Shown in pieces: positions 1 to 10,899 of a DNA stretch of 64,000 bases. Under the pieces are notes generated by a model. It made no database searches, was not told the DNA's origin, and worked only from the letters and a program-made list of their open reading frames with translations. How positions within the stretch are numbered: the stretch's first letter is position 1; each line of letters starts with the position of its first letter. Both the position numbers and the translations under genes were made by a program. The DNA is from Pycnopodia helianthoides (lineage: Eukaryota; Echinodermata; Asteroidea; Forcipulatida; Asteriidae): NCBI GenBank assembly GCA_032158295.1, contig CM063249.1, positions 2,991,195 through 3,055,194 of the forward strand. The letters are read 5' to 3'.

Positions 1-235
1 TCCAAAATTTGGGCTAGTAAGCTTTCCTGGGGGGGCAAGTAAAAGGCACAGTTTACTAGCCCGGCAGGCTACTTCCTAAAAAAGCTGAAGAGCAAGGGCT
101 GGTCACATGCATATTGAGTTAAAAACGAAAGTGAAATTCACTCTGAGAATGAATCCAGGTAAAATGATACCTGGGCATGTACTGTGCAGCTGTATGTAAA
201 CTTTGTCAAGTTGTTATAAATATTGATTGCACACC
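1..235. other. Non-coding, probable 14-3-3 intron
   Basis: I see no coding exon or clear repeat here. Since the first 14-3-3 exon in the window (1217) begins inside a codon, this stretch should lie in the preceding intron if that gene's first exon is further left. Confidence 0.4.
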
Positions 236-465
236 TTAAAGAGAGAACTGTCGGTCGTGATCCTGGCAGGCCTGTGGCTGACGGAATCATGAACTCTATC
301 TAACCCAGTACTTGAACGCGGGCACGCGGTCACATTGCGGTATGATAATGACGGCGCATCTGCAATGTGACGGGCAGTGGGTGTGTGAGCAGTAACTTGG
401 GGTTAGAGTTCAGAATTCCGTGTACAGCCACAGGCGCCTGCCAGCAGGCGGCAGTCCTCTTTAAA
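236..465. repeat. Foldback (MITE-like) element, copy 1 of 2
   Basis: Both ends are inverted repeats: TTAAAGAGAGAACTGTCG at the left and, on the opposite strand, TTTAAAGAGGACTGCCG at the right. Inner arms (gaactcta / tagagttc) are also inverted. A relative lies at 28827-29052, sharing the ATGAACTCT and TGTACAGCCACAGG blocks. Both ends include TTAA, which suggests a TTAA target site. No ORF inside, so non-autonomous. Confidence 0.7.
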
Positions 466-749
466 AAAAAAATTATTTTTTCCCCGCTCCAAAACAAAAC
501 AATTCTCTCAAGCCATCATCTAATCTAATGATTTATTTTTGTTAAGTGCACACAGTTATCTCAGCACATTGCACAAGAAAAATTACAAATATAAATAAGT
601 AAAGCCTTGCCCATTGTTGTGCCAAGTTACTGACAAATGTATATCAAGTTGATATGTCTACATGCCTGTATTTTAGCAAAACACCATGGGGGTTGTTTTT
701 CCGTTTAAACCACAAGCAGATGGTTTATTTACATTCTTGATATTTTGAC

Positions 750-845
750 TGATGCAGGGCTCGAATTTGGGGGAAAACCCACAAAACTGCAGGGCTTGTA
801 CATATAGCTCAAAATTTTTACTGGACCAGAATTTTTTACAGGACC
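750..845. repeat. Fragment of 'GGGCTCGAATTT' repeat family
   Basis: Contains agggctcgaatttggggg followed by 'actggaccagaatttttt'. The same sequence appears in a fragment at 4140-4255 and in a complete inverted-repeat element at 51379-51759. Confidence 0.5.
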
Positions 846-852
846 CATTTAT

Positions 853-1135
853 GTAGCACCTTATAAGGGTTTACAAGGTGCTGTGGGGCACTCAGCAGCC
901 ACTGCCAGAAACACCGGGGCAAACCCCTTCTCCTTACAACAAATGTACTGGTTTTTTTACGTGCATTACACAACACACTTGACTTACGGCTTTACGTCCC
1001 ATCCGAAGGATGATGCAATAATGGTTAAGTGTCTTGCTTAAGGACACAAGTGTCAAGACCGGGACTCGAGCCCACACTCTGCTGATCAGGAAGACCAGAG
1101 CTTGAGTCCGGTGCACTTGACCACTCGGCCATGAT
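853..1135 (-). repeat. tRNA-derived SINE, minus strand
   Basis: Read on the minus strand, the head carries an A-box-like TGGCCGAGTGG followed about 45 bases later by a B-box-like GCTCGAGTCCC. The tail is 'cttaagcaagacactt' and 'catccttcggatgg'. Related copies lie at 30240-30365, 47905-48185, 53715-53930 and 55443-55690. The body is longer than a tRNA and recurs, so this is a SINE and not a functional tRNA gene. Confidence 0.75.
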
Positions 1136-1216
1136 TTGAGAGCACCAGTGTGGTAACTGAGTGAAAAAAAAAAATAACTAAAAATAAACCTGATTTGATT
1201 TTTTGTATCTAAACAG

Positions 1217-1425
1217 AAATGGTAGACTACATGAAGAAAGTGGCTGAGATGAGCGTCGAGCTAACCATTGAGGAAAGGAACCTGTTATCCGTGGCATATA
1301 AGAACAAGATCGGCGCCAGGAGGGCATCGTGGAGGATGGCCAGCGGTGTGGAGCTAAAAGAGGAGAAGAAAACCCCATCTCATGACCCATTAAAGTTAAA
1401 GCTCATGAAGGAGTACAGAGAACAG
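1217..1425 (+). CDS. YWHAE: 14-3-3 epsilon, internal coding exon (second coding exon)
   Basis: 14-3-3 proteins are dimeric cytosolic adaptors that bind phosphoserine/phosphothreonine motifs. This exon encodes helices [21 protein letters not shown], then [20 protein letters not shown], with the Lys and Arg of the phosphopeptide-binding pocket in KNKIGARR. The acceptor is aaacag|aa at 1216/1217. The first two bases complete a Glu codon begun in the previous exon, as in vertebrate 14-3-3 epsilon, so the ATG at 1219 is an internal Met and not the start. The donor is CAG|gtacca, phase 0. The exon encoding the N-terminal dimerisation helix is not in the window. The epsilon-type ending '[22 protein letters not shown]' region is slightly diverged from vertebrates. 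Confidence 0.95.
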
Positions 1426-2104
1426 GTACCAGACTACTATGAGTTGACCTCCGTTTCCGGTTACTTTTAAAACAATTTAAGATTTTTGCCCAACGGCTTG
1501 GAAACATTTGGAAAAATAGACTGTGCAAGTTTCTCCACACGTATTCGAACTTCTTCGACCAAGTTGGTCCAAACCATATTGAGGTTTAGGTGTGCGCGAT
1601 TCTGTTTCTTCAAATACTTTAAAGTATTTTATGGCTATGAAAATTATGTCATATAGTGGGGGAAGTAAAATTTTTCAAAAAAATTATATGAAATTAAAAT
1701 AAATTGAACAAACCCCGCTCCCCCCCCAAAAAATAATAATAATAATAATTTGAAAACCCGAGAATAACACTTGACCTCTGTTTCCGGTTACTTGTAAACA
1801 ATTCAGAATTTTGCCCAATTGATGTTCATATTATTATTAAACCTATGCAATAGTTGCCCAAATTCAGTGTGACTGACAATTGGGGTTTCTCAAAGATAAG
1901 CATCCTCGTATATTTCAATTTTGTTTCGATGTAAATTTTTAAAAACGACTTGTATCGAATGACCATTGTTTGTAACAAAATTGGCATGGGTATTTTAAAT
2001 GTTTAAGAATTTTGTCAATATGGAATTTCAATAGAATATTTGATTTCATAGTTAAACATACATAGTCTTTGTTGACGATGTTTTCTCGTTTTTGATTCGT
2101 GCAA

Positions 2105-2760
2105 GACTTGCACTTGTCCATGCACTCACCACTGGTTCCTTTTCAGAACCACCAGGATTGCGTACTTCTACATGTACATGGTTGTCACTCGTAAACAAGA
2201 ACACTTCTTATTTCCCCACACCACACAAAGCTTCAAACATCACTACACATGTAAATCATCCCCAGTATGTTGTTCACTTGATCTTGGTTCTTTTCAGAAC
2301 CACTACTTCTACATAGAAGAGATTTAGCTTTGCATAGCTGTCACTCTTGAACTAGAACACTTCTTATTTCCCCATACCACACAAAGCTTCAAATATCACT
2401 AGACATGTAAATCATCCCCTTGATCTTGATCTTGGTTCTTTTCAGAACCACTAATTCTACATACATGTAGAAGAGATTTAGCTTTGCATAGCTGTCACTC
2501 TTAAACTAGAACACTTCTTATTTCCCCACACCACACAAAGCTTCAAATATCACTCAATACATGTATGTAAGTCATCACCAGTATGCTGTTTGAAATGTCG
2601 GGTCCCTATTCACTTACCCATGGTTCTTTTCAGAACCACTACTTCTACATAGAACAGATTACTTTTACATGGTATTCACCCGTAAACTAGTTACATGTAG
2701 TTCTTATCCACCCTCATAGATTCAAATATCACCATACAAGTCACCCCCATTTATCACTCA
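2105..2760 (+). repeat. Tandem array (about 150-190 bp units) with histone-like hairpins
   Basis: Four degenerate units lie inside the 14-3-3 intron. Each contains the block 'ccacacaaagcttcaaatatcac', then a GGTTCTTTTCAGAACC-type hairpin (2134-2150 with one extra base; 2286-2301; 2434-2449; 2622-2637), then 'acttctacatagaa' and 'gctgtcactcttaaactaga'. The hairpins are in the sense orientation of the host transcript. The unit is related to the module at 20680-20840 and 56236-56395. Confidence 0.8.
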
Positions 2761-2850
2761 CTTGTTTTCAGGCCCACGATGTGAACATGTTTCTTTTTAC
2801 TACAAATAGTTGCAATATTAAATGTTGAACTTATTTTCTCTTTGGTTTAG

Positions 2851-2957
2851 ATTGAAAAGGAGCTTTCAGATGTATGTTCAGACGTCCTTAATGTCATCGA
2901 TAAATATCTCATTCCGAACGCAAGCCCTGGTGAATCACAGGTCTTCTACTACAAAAT
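2851..2957 (+). CDS. YWHAE: 14-3-3 epsilon, third coding exon
   Basis: Encodes [19 protein letters not shown] followed by [17 protein letters not shown]. This matches the 14-3-3 epsilon segment ending in the family hallmark ES-VFYYKMKGDY. The acceptor is tttggtttag|att (phase 0). The donor splits the Met codon: aaaat|gtaagt, a strong site. The reading frame runs on exactly into the exon at 4632. Confidence 0.95.
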
Positions 2958-3010
2958 GTAAGTCAGTAGATATCAATGTACATGATCAGATCATTTTTTT
3001 TCACATACCT

Positions 3011-3065
3011 CTGCTCCGGGCTCCGGGCTCCGGGCTCCGGGCTCAGGGCTCCGGGCTCAGGGCTC
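3011..3065 (+). repeat. Short (CTCCGGG/CTCAGGG)n heptamer array
   Basis: About seven consecutive seven-base units alternate between CTCCGGG and CTCAGGG, beginning about 50 bases after the 14-3-3 donor at 2957. Confidence 0.8.
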
Positions 3066-3106
3066 CTTACTTTTCGGAATCTAAACTGATATCAAGCTCA
3101 TAAATA

Positions 3107-3570
3107 TGACAGTGTCACCCCTATCCTTCATGATCTTCATTGGCTGACAGTCTCCAACCGAATTAACTTCAAAATACTGACTCTTGTTTTCAAATGTCTT
3201 AATCCCTGACTCTGCACCTTCATACTTAACAGAACTCATTCAACTGTACCAGCAAGCCAGAAGCCTCCGATCATTTGCAGATACTAAATTACTTGTTGTT
3301 CCCAAAAGCCGTACTACCACTGGCAACAAAAGTTTCCACACTGCTGCCCCTAAACTCTGGAACAATTTACCCAACAGTATCTGCCACTCTAACTCACTAG
3401 CAGCTTTCAACAAATCTCTGAAAACTCTTTGTTTAATTGGATTTTTTGCTTAATCTGTTTAAATTCATCTTTTTGCTCGTTGTTTAATTTTGTGTTGAGT
3501 ACTGTGATACTTCATCTGGTTAGCTACAGTGCTACATAAATGTTCTGTATTATTATTATTACTATTGGAA
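3107..3570 (+). mobile_element. 3' end of a non-LTR retrotransposon (LINE), broken
   Basis: The translated end matches the C-terminal tail of CR1/L2-type LINE polyproteins. 'ILHDLHWLTVSNRINFKILT' is read around 3120-3180. After a frame break near 3205 comes an 'SAPSYLTELIQLYQQARSLR' segment, then 'TTTGNKSFHTAAPKLWNNLP', ending at the stop around 3453. An untranslated tail ends in (ATT)n at about 3550-3565. The frameshift and missing 5' part show it is a dead, 5'-truncated copy. It lies in sense in the 14-3-3 intron. Confidence 0.8.
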
Positions 3571-3679
3571 TCACCGTGCAAAATGTTCACTGCTCCAAAA
3601 TTGATGACGGAGCCGAAGTGCAAGCCGAGGTTTAGAAAAGACCCCAGGAATCTCCCCTAGGAATCTTGGCCTCAATTTC

Positions 3680-4010
3680 AAGCAGCTGCTTAAGCAGAAA
3701 ATGTTGTTGATTAACAATTTTCTCCACTAAGGGAAAAGGGGAACCAGTCACAGATGGTACATGTGATAATGGTATTTCGGCTGGTAAGCTTATTCTGCTT
3801 AACTAATATGTGTGCTTAAGCAGCTCCTTGAAATTGGTACACAACAAAGTTGGGATTACCAGAATAAGGTTACCAGCCAAAATACTATGTCTCATTTACC
3901 ATCTGTGGCTGGTGTCCTGCTCATTGTTTGCTTAGCAGACAGTTTATATATGCAGTATTTTCTGCTGAAGCAGCACTGTGAAATTGGGCTGCTTAGCCTG
4001 GAATTCCAAG
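3680..4010. repeat. 'AGCTGCTTAAGC' foldback family remnants
   Basis: Repeats of gctgcttaagcagaaaat, 'gtaagcttattctgcttaac', 'aataaggttaccagcc' and 'ctgctgaagcag' are diverged parts of the family whose best copy is 17727-17972. Confidence 0.55.
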
Positions 4011-4139
4011 CTTATAACCCACATAATCCTGCCCTTTATTGGATGTTGTAAGATCGGAATTTGAAGTTGAGCCGAGAAGATGTTGGGTTGATACACTGCA
4101 AACTTGGGCCGCGCCCGAAAGAAGCGACCATTGGGGTAC

Positions 4140-4255
4140 GACTTTCAGGGCACAAATTTTTTGGGGGAAGGGAATCCACAAGAACGCAGGGCGTGTAGCT
4201 CAAAATGTTTTCTTGACCAGAGTTTTGGGGTTTTTGTTACAAGACCAGAATTGAA
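4140..4255. repeat. Fragment of 'GGGCTCGAATTT' repeat family
   Basis: Contains 'tttttttgggggaagggaatccacaagaacgc' and 'gcgtgtagctcaaaatgtt', matching 765-845 almost in order. Confidence 0.45.
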
Positions 4256-4424
4256 ACGAGAAAAAAATACGTACACGATTTAATATTTGAACTGTTTTTA
4301 TGATGAAGCATGAAGAGAAGATGTATCTCATTTGTAATATGGGTAAGTATTCCTCAGTACTCAACAGAATTGAACAGAATATTCATCGGACTGAGAGTCA
4401 ACATTTTGTGTGTATCCTTAACAA

Positions 4425-4600
4425 CCATGTGGATGATATTGACTGGTCAAACAGTAGGAGGGTTGACTGTGTACATGTACATGTAGGGATGCATTCACCA
4501 AATGATATCGTATTGCAACTTGGCATAGTTTATCTACGGTATCGTTATAAAAAAAAACATTTGGATGATATTGAATGGTCACATAGTAGAAGGGTTAAAC
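4425..4600. repeat. 'TTAACCCTCCTAC' foldback family, rearranged fragment
   Basis: Contains gatattgactggtcaaacag and 'gtaggagggttgactg', with a second copy of 'gatattgaatggtcacatag'. These are the terminal blocks of the family found complete at 26881-27107 and 37603-37833. Confidence 0.6.
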
Positions 4601-4631
4601 CTTTCAACTTTTTATATTTCCCGACTTTCAG

Positions 4632-4981
4632 GAAAGGCGATTACCACAGATACCTAGCCGAGTTCGCAATCGGTAATGCGAGGAAGGAGGCAGCAGAAAA
4701 CAGCCTTGTGGCGTACCGAGCCGCCAGCGAGATCGCCTGCGAGCAGCTGGAGACGACGAACCCCATCAGACTGGGGCTGGCGCTCAACTTCTCCGTCTTT
4801 TACTACGAGATCCTGAACTCACCGGAGAGGGCCTGTCGACTGGCCAAGCAAGCTTTCGACGAAGCCATCGCGGAGCTGGACACACTGAACGAGGATAGCT
4901 ATAAGGATTCCACTTTGATTATGCAGTTGTTACGAGACAACCTGACGCTCTGGACGAACGACGCCGCCGCAGAGGAGGCAG
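4632..4981 (+). CDS. YWHAE: 14-3-3 epsilon, fourth coding exon (phosphopeptide groove)
   Basis: The longest exon of the set. It encodes [20 protein letters not shown], then [40 protein letters not shown], and ends [19 protein letters not shown]. It holds the Arg-Tyr pair (HRYLAEF) and the Asn of [12 protein letters not shown] that contact phosphopeptides, plus the LLRDNLTLW signature of the last helix. The acceptor is actttcag|g, whose first base completes the Met codon. The donor g|gtcagt leaves phase 1. The exon is richer in GC (many CpG) than its introns. No break is seen. Confidence 0.97.
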
Positions 4982-5024
4982 GTCAGTCAATGCAAACGGA
5001 TTCTTGTCAATTTGTTGATAATTC

Positions 5025-5105
5025 TCGGTTATTTGTGATAATTCTTGCGGGTCCACCATGTACAACATCTCTTCTTTGAAGATGTGTTGGCTCTGAGAAG
5101 AGCCG
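5025..5105 (-). repeat. Histone-stem-loop repeat module, minus strand
   Basis: On the minus strand the hairpin GGCTCTTCTCAGAGCC (5089-5104) is preceded by CCACC. It is followed by 'aacacatcttcaaagaagag' and, further on, 'ggacccgcaagaatt', matching the layout of the copies at 56369 and 20734. It lies antisense in the last 14-3-3 intron. Confidence 0.65.
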
Positions 5106-5433
5106 GTGGATTATTCTCAAGGTGTCCACCAGTTTGCTCCAGGGTCGTCAGAGGCTGAATGTCGTTTCCCTGTCCCAAATATCAACTACTTATCAATGGG
5201 ACAGGCAAGGTTTTAGCCAGGATTTGGTAAAAGTGTGTCCAAATTTGCTGTGAATTAAAAAAAACTGGGTGTCCAAATTGTTTACTTACAATACATATAA
5301 ATGACAGATAAAACAGGGTGACCAAAAGACACCCAGACACCCCTGTGGCTAACACTATGGGGACAGGCACACCAATCTTTCCTTATAGTTCAACAATTTG
5401 GGTGTTGACTTCACTCACTTTGCAAAAACATCA

Positions 5434-5681
5434 GGGCCCAATTTCATGGCTCTGCTTATCGCCGAATTCTGAGCTTGCGGTGACCATTCTCCGCTTACTG
5501 TTCAAGCGCCGAATTTCTGCGCTAGCTGTGTAAGCGTAGAATGCCTAGTAACGTGGAGTACGCACAAGCCGAAATTCCCCGCTAACCCGTGAAATACGCT
5601 TGACGTAAGCGCGGAATTCCCTGCTTCCGCAAGCTCCGATTCTTTTTTGCTTACGGTAAGCAGAGCCATGAAATTGGGCCC
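5434..5681. mobile_element. Foldback MITE, family A ('GGGCCCAATTTCATGGCTCT')
   Basis: Inverted ends GGGCCCAATTTCATGGCTCT and AGAGCCATGAAATTGGGCCC are exact complements. The interior is also palindromic (gcgcttgc / gcaagctc, aattctg / cagaatt-like blocks). It has no ORF. It sits in the last 14-3-3 intron, ending about 80 bases before the final exon. Other copies: 6425-6620, 11376-11626, 17292-17410, 49405-49745. Confidence 0.85.
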
Positions 5682-5763
5682 AGGGGGTTTTTCAGCAAAT
5701 TAATCGATATTTGGTTGTTTGTTATTTTGTGTGTGACATTTTTTTGAATTTTTGTACAAACAG

Positions 5764-5831
5764 AGAGGAAGAACGAGAGCAACCTTCAGGACATCTCACA
5801 TCAATGTGAACAAGAAGAGGCTGCCTCCTAG
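5764..5831 (+). CDS. YWHAE: 14-3-3 epsilon, last coding exon with stop
   Basis: With the carried base g, this reads ERKNESNLQDISHQCEQEEA then AS and TAG at 5829-5831. The 'EE-----LQD' tail aligns with the acidic C-terminal tail of 14-3-3 epsilon, but it is longer and carries a Cys and an Ala-Ala-Ser end. The acceptor is ttgtacaaacag|ag. A different frame stays open across this region to about 6117 but would abandon the conserved tail, so I chose the frame fixed by the donor phase. Confidence 0.9.
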
Positions 5832-6424
5832 AATCCATAGAGTACAATCAGCCTGCATCCTTCAACCCCCATCCCTTCTAGCCTCTCTCAATATGCACTC
5901 GTCCTCGCAAACACATGGGAGTCCACTCATGGTCAACCTCTTGCCCAGAGGGGGCACCAAGCAAGGCAACCTTCAAGAGGAATCGTGGGAGATGGTTGAA
6001 AGGTTTGGGCCTGAAGATTTATTATTAGCTTCTATATCCGCAGAAAATATTGTCCAACGGGAACAAATTCCCAGTAGATTTGTTGGATACCAGGTAAACT
6101 TTAATATTTATGAATAGTTTGCCAATTGTCTATTTCGTATTACTCTTCCCCCTAAAAAATTAAAAAACAGATTTAAAAAAAAAAACTCGAATAAGAGGCG
6201 TTGCTCAGTGTGGGGTTATTTTACACAACTGCTTATTATAATAAACATATGATAAACAGAAGTGCATTGTATATGCTGTAATCTCTGTGTATTGGTTACC
6301 AGTCATGCATTTTATACAAACTGCATTTAATAGGACTTTTGGCTGGTACTGCGCTTCATATTCAGGGAAGGTACGACACTGGGTTTTTTTTGGGTGGAGG
6401 AATCTTTGCAACTTCTTTTGATCT
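5832..6424 (+). other. 14-3-3 epsilon 3' untranslated region (end not determined)
   Basis: Follows the stop codon directly. The first 280 bases are less AT-rich than what follows and contain no coding signal in the right phase. Several AATAAA-like signals occur further right, for example near 8286, 9406 and 18382, so the poly(A) site cannot be fixed from sequence alone. Confidence 0.5.
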
Positions 6425-6620
6425 GGGCCCAATTTCATGGCTCTGCTTACCGCCGAATGTTGCGCTTGCTATCACCATCCTTCGCTCACAGGGCCAAGTG
6501 CTGCACTTCTGCGCTAGCTGTGTAAGCGAAGAATGCCTAGTTACCTGGAGTACGCACATGCGCAAGTACAAAAATTCTGCTAACATGTGAAGTACGCTTG
6601 ACGTAAGTGCGGAATTCCAA
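6425..6620. mobile_element. Foldback MITE family A, right end lost
   Basis: Begins GGGCCCAATTTCATGGCTCT and runs through the 'gcgcttgctatcaccatcc' and 'gtacgcttgacgtaagtgcg' blocks of the complete copy at 5434-5681. It stops before the right terminal repeat. Confidence 0.75.
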
Positions 6621-7554
6621 TAATGGTCATTTGTAGGGCGCCTTGTCTGTGGCATAGAAAAGGAACTCTGCTGAGGACGGTACTTAAAGCCAAGACTGGA
6701 CAAGTGTGTTTTTCAAGTTAGTTTTGAAGCTGGAGAGGGTAACTTCCAGTCTTGGGGTTCAGTGGAAGAGCATTCCAAAGAGATGGTCCAGCATGTGAGA
6801 AAGACTGGTCTCCCCAAAGTGTGTTTAGAATGGTGTTTCGGTTGTCTCCACTTTTTAACGCTTTTTCCGGGAACTGCGTGACTCTTGCCATTGGGCTTCG
6901 CTTCAGTATTTGCCTTGCGAAATATCCAACAAGGCTGCATACATAGAACGCACTCGGTTGTCTAAAATCTATGCGTTCTTTTTTTTATAGCATGATAATT
7001 ATCGCATCGGCCGGGCAAACTGTGTCTATTAACTACTCTTCTTAAAGATAGATTCATCACTTAAACAAACAAAAAATATCAACTTTTGTGATATTAAATA
7101 AAGTGTTTCGTATTCCCAACTTTCAAAGTTTGTCATCGTCGTAGTCTGCCCCAAACATTTGTGAATTTTAACCTCACCCACAGTGTCGTGTCTTGTCCTT
7201 AAAAAAAAATACTATTTAGTACCGGAAAAAAAAATATGGATGCTTATGTTAATTGAGTGTTGAAGCAAGGGTAAAGTTCTTGCTTCTGTTTGATTTGAAT
7301 ACTTAGTTGGAATTAACTAAACCAATTTCATTATCTTACTTAGTATCCTATTTGTATTATTTTTTTTTCATTTTTTCCCTTCATTTTGTGTTGTGAAGTT
7401 TGTTTGTTCTTTTGTGCAGTGGCCTGCCATTTCATTCTCACAACTCATACATTTTTGTTTCAATTTGTACATTTTCCTTAGTCAATAACTCTTTGAGAAT
7501 CTATGTTTTTGTAATATGTTGATTTTTGTTCTTTTTCTTGTGTGTTGTATTTTG
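6621..7554. other. No recognisable gene
   Basis: AT-rich non-coding sequence with poly-A and poly-T runs. 6690-6950 has somewhat higher GC and short ORFs on both strands with no recognisable domain. It may be UTR or a decayed element. Confidence 0.4.
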
Positions 7555-7690
7555 TACACAAGGCTAAAAAGGCCCTGTCCCAATTGGCTATGGCTATGGC
7601 TAAGACTGTGTGTAAAGGCACCCTATGCTTCAGCGCTTGTTTAAGCCGCAGCCGCCGATTCGGACCTGGCTCAAAGAGAACCAAAGAGAG
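7555..7690. repeat. 'GGCTACGGCTA' foldback family, diverged copy
   Basis: The blocks 'attggctatggctatggcta', 'cttcagcgctt' and 'gccgcagccgccgattcgga' match the family members at 34851-34987 and 38064-38200 in order. The apparent ORF through it is fortuitous. Confidence 0.6.
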
Positions 7691-7699
7691 GCTCATTTC

Positions 7700-9548
7700 T
7701 GAAATAGGCTGGTGCTGTTCCCCCAATTGTGACTGTTCCAGTGATGATTAGTTATTGGTAGTCAAGGAAGCCAGGCAAGCGTAATCTTAGATTTAAAGAA
7801 GTTTGTAAAGCACATCTCGCGTCATTCCCGTATTGAAGATAAAGTATAGCGCTGGTCACTCTGAAGGAAACAGCATTATTTGCGAGAGAAGTAATTTTTT
7901 CTGTAAATTCTATAGAATTGAAAAAGCGTATAATTTTTTCACTTTTTACTTTGAAGGAAACAAACGACAAATCTGAGAGTTTTCAAGAAGATCGTATTAT
8001 TGTTGTGTCAGTGCAAAGACATCGTATCTCGATTTGCAAAAAATGTCGTATCTCGCACAAAAATTCTCGTTATTTCAGCGCATACTCGTTTGTTGTGTAC
8101 ATCCGGGCTATTTCAGGCGAGATATGAAATTTTGACATTTTCAAACTCGGGCGTAACAGAAGTGCTATTTTAGGAGATACAACGTTCCTGCACTGACACA
8201 ACGATATAATGGAAAAAAATTGTTGCTTCGCTTTACCAGTGAAATACCTTGTCTTTAAAAACCAACAAAATACCAAAGAAAACAAATAAATGGTATCCCG
8301 CTCAGTCCCGGCTCTGACTGCAATATGGTAAATGAGTATGCAATTAAGAATTTATTACCTCAGTTAATGTCAACTGTTTAATTAATTTATAAAGCCTCCT
8401 AAAAGCCTCCAAAAAGAAAACGTTTAAAAAAACAAAACAAAAAACAATGCCATCGTAATTTTTCCCGGCGCTCGACTTTATCAGCTCAAAGTTCGACTCG
8501 TTTTTGTTTCTATGTGAAAAGGACTTAAATTTTTACTTCCTTTAATCCATTTCCTTGTTGTCAAAATGATAACTTTTTTTTCCGTAAATTATGAAAAATA
8601 GAATTGACTGTCTGACAGTCTTTAAAAAAAAAATTTAAAAATTGATATATTTAGTTGAGCGGTTTCTATTATTGATATAAAGTGTTTGCGTGATTCGTGA
8701 ATCTCTCTATTTTAAATGAGTTTGTTTGGGTTTTTTTTTTTTTATTAAACAGTTCCTTCGTTCGTTTTAAAACTGAAACATGGAACTTCTGCGTTGAATG
8801 GTCCACGGATTGTGGAACTTGCTGCATTCTAATTGAAATAAGGACGATTGAATCCATTAGTCCGAGATTATTTGTCCATTTCATTTTCTCCATGGATCGT
8901 ATTCATGTTTTAGCAGGTTACGAGATACATAGAAGTACGTTCGTAGCCTGGCAGCCGGTTTTGTACGCACAACAAGAATGATGTATTTTGCTTGATAACG
9001 CACTCGTACAAGACTTTTCGGAAGGGATACAGGAGAATGCGGTGCGACATTTTCACATTACTCAAAAATTTCATTTTGACAAATTTTAAATTAAAAAAAA
9101 ACACGTAATGGTTTTTTTTTACATCCTAGATATTTGAGTTTTGTGTATGATTAGCTTGTATAATATGTTTAACTGTGAAAGATGATGTAAAGTATTGTTT
9201 GCAACTCTCATATTGTGAAGAAAGGAGGGAAAAAAGGATTTAAAAAAACATTGTTATTCAAGTGTCACTCCATAGGCTATTTTTCCTGTCCAATGGAAAC
9301 ACAGTGTAAGATTGTTAATTTGACTAAATTTGCATATTGTGTCTGTCTTTTGAATCTCAATTGTGAGTAATTTACAGTGGGTTTGTAGTAGCTGAACTGA
9401 ATGGAAATAAATTTTACGGTGGTTCCTTAACTCTTACCAAGTTTTTTTTTAAGAGCCAGACGGGCCTCTGCTCAAATCTACTTCTTCGTTAGTTTTTCAA
9501 ATAATCTTAATAGGTGGAATACTGTGTAGGATGCACACAGAGTTACTT
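7700..9548. other. No recognisable gene; AT-rich
   Basis: No conserved ORF in any frame. 7915-8215 contains repeated 'atcgtatctcg / cgtatctcgc' phrases and an inverted 'gttgtgtcagtgca / tgcactgacacaacg' pair (8002-8017 and 8190-8204), so it is probably another foldback element of about 200 bases. Confidence 0.45.
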
Positions 9549-9942
9549 GAAGGCAAAATATACCTTTTGGGTGTTTTGGAACCGTTCGATTGTTTTAATC
9601 CTTTGTAAATGTAGACATATACAATAAAAATCAACCTGTGAACAATTCATTTCAAAAGGTAGTGGCGTTTTTTGAGATATCGCCGGATGTCTGGAGCAGT
9701 TATGTCCACGCGGGAATCAATAATCCGTAATTTGTGTACACAAACTAAGAAATGTTTCTTGCAGAAACGTTTCTCAGATTGACATGTTTTTGGACCCTTC
9801 TCTTTAAAACCACATTACTTAGAAGTGAATCGTTTCTCAACATGTTATACTTTATGAACAGCTGCAGTGCTTCTTACCGAGTAAGGTTTTTATGGCCATT
9901 CATTTTTGGAGTGATTACAAAAAGGTATACCCTCCCTTTAAT
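9549..9942. mobile_element. Foldback element family F (TTAA-ended), diverged
   Basis: Runs from 'ggcaaaatataccttttggg' through 'ttttggaaccgttcgattg', 'gagatatcgcc' and 'gtccacgcgggaa' to 'gtataccctccctttaa'. Same order as the copies at 38487-38877 and 55001-55387. Confidence 0.75.
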
Positions 9943-10899
9943 TAAATTATGACACCTTGCCAACAGTAAGGGTTTCAAGTGATATGTCAGGATCAAGCTG
10001 AAGCCTAAACGTCCTCTGTATAATGAACTGTTACTTGAACCCCTTTCTGGCCATCCTCCTTATCAAAGTCGGTGTGTTTCCTTCCCCCCCCCCCCATATC
10101 AGATTGTGACATTTGGGTTAGTTTCCCAATCCTGAATGGAAACCGTTTGGTTCATGACAAAAGGAGCTTTTAAGGATCGGAAAGGTCACCCCGACCTGCC
10201 CTGGCTAATTAGAGGTAGAGAGGAACACACAAATACCGTTTCCCCAAAGCCGTTTTATTTTTCTTTGCCCTACTAGGGTATATTTTACCCAGATATCCCC
10301 GGCATTTTCTCGTATCGACCGGGGCTTTTCTAAAAGGGCACATTTTCACTTCATGATAATGATAATAATAATAATAAACCGCATTTGTATAGCGCATATC
10401 GCCGCTAAGTCCCTATGCGCTTAAAGGGGAAAAAAAAGAAAACAACAAGATACAAATGATGGCTACAGAACTAGGTGGGTTCAATCATCAAATTTTTGCT
10501 GGCGTTTCTAATCTGTATTTTGTGATACCCAAGCAGCAGGTCAGACCGTGTTTCACAATCGGATTGAAATTTTAAAGGAATTTACCCTTATTTTTTTATG
10601 AGGTCTCTTGTAGAGAGTTTACAATCTTTAAAAAAAATCAACCAAAGTGGGAGAGCAATTCATGAGATGTTGACCTGGTTTTTGGTTGTTTTTTCACCTC
10701 AAACATTGATGATGAAAGTAGGCTAAATTTAAGAAGAAATTCCCGAAGTGATGACTGGCTTCAAGCGCACCGACTACTGAAACGTTTTGCCAAGTTTGCT
10801 TTCAGAAACAGGGGACAACATTGAACATTTACAGTTTTTCTTCAGTTTGTAACTTCTCATGATGTTTTTGGGTTGTTCTTTATTTTTTTTATATTTTTT
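9943..10899. other. Non-coding; retroelement tail at 10355-10425
   Basis: 10355-10425 reads (ATA)n followed by 'aaccgcatttgtatagcgc' and 'cctatgcgctt', which on the minus strand is the typical 3' end of a SINE or LINE. A C-run lies at 10085-10095. Otherwise I see nothing. Confidence 0.45.

Noticed and set aside
1219..1470. ATG at 1219 as the start of a short gene
   Set aside because: The preceding aaacag is a splice acceptor and the Met is internal in 14-3-3 proteins; the frame past 1425 is intron.
5752..6117. Alternative 121-codon ORF overlapping the last 14-3-3 exon
   Set aside because: Not in the phase set by the exon 4 donor and no recognisable similarity; the conserved tail is in another frame.
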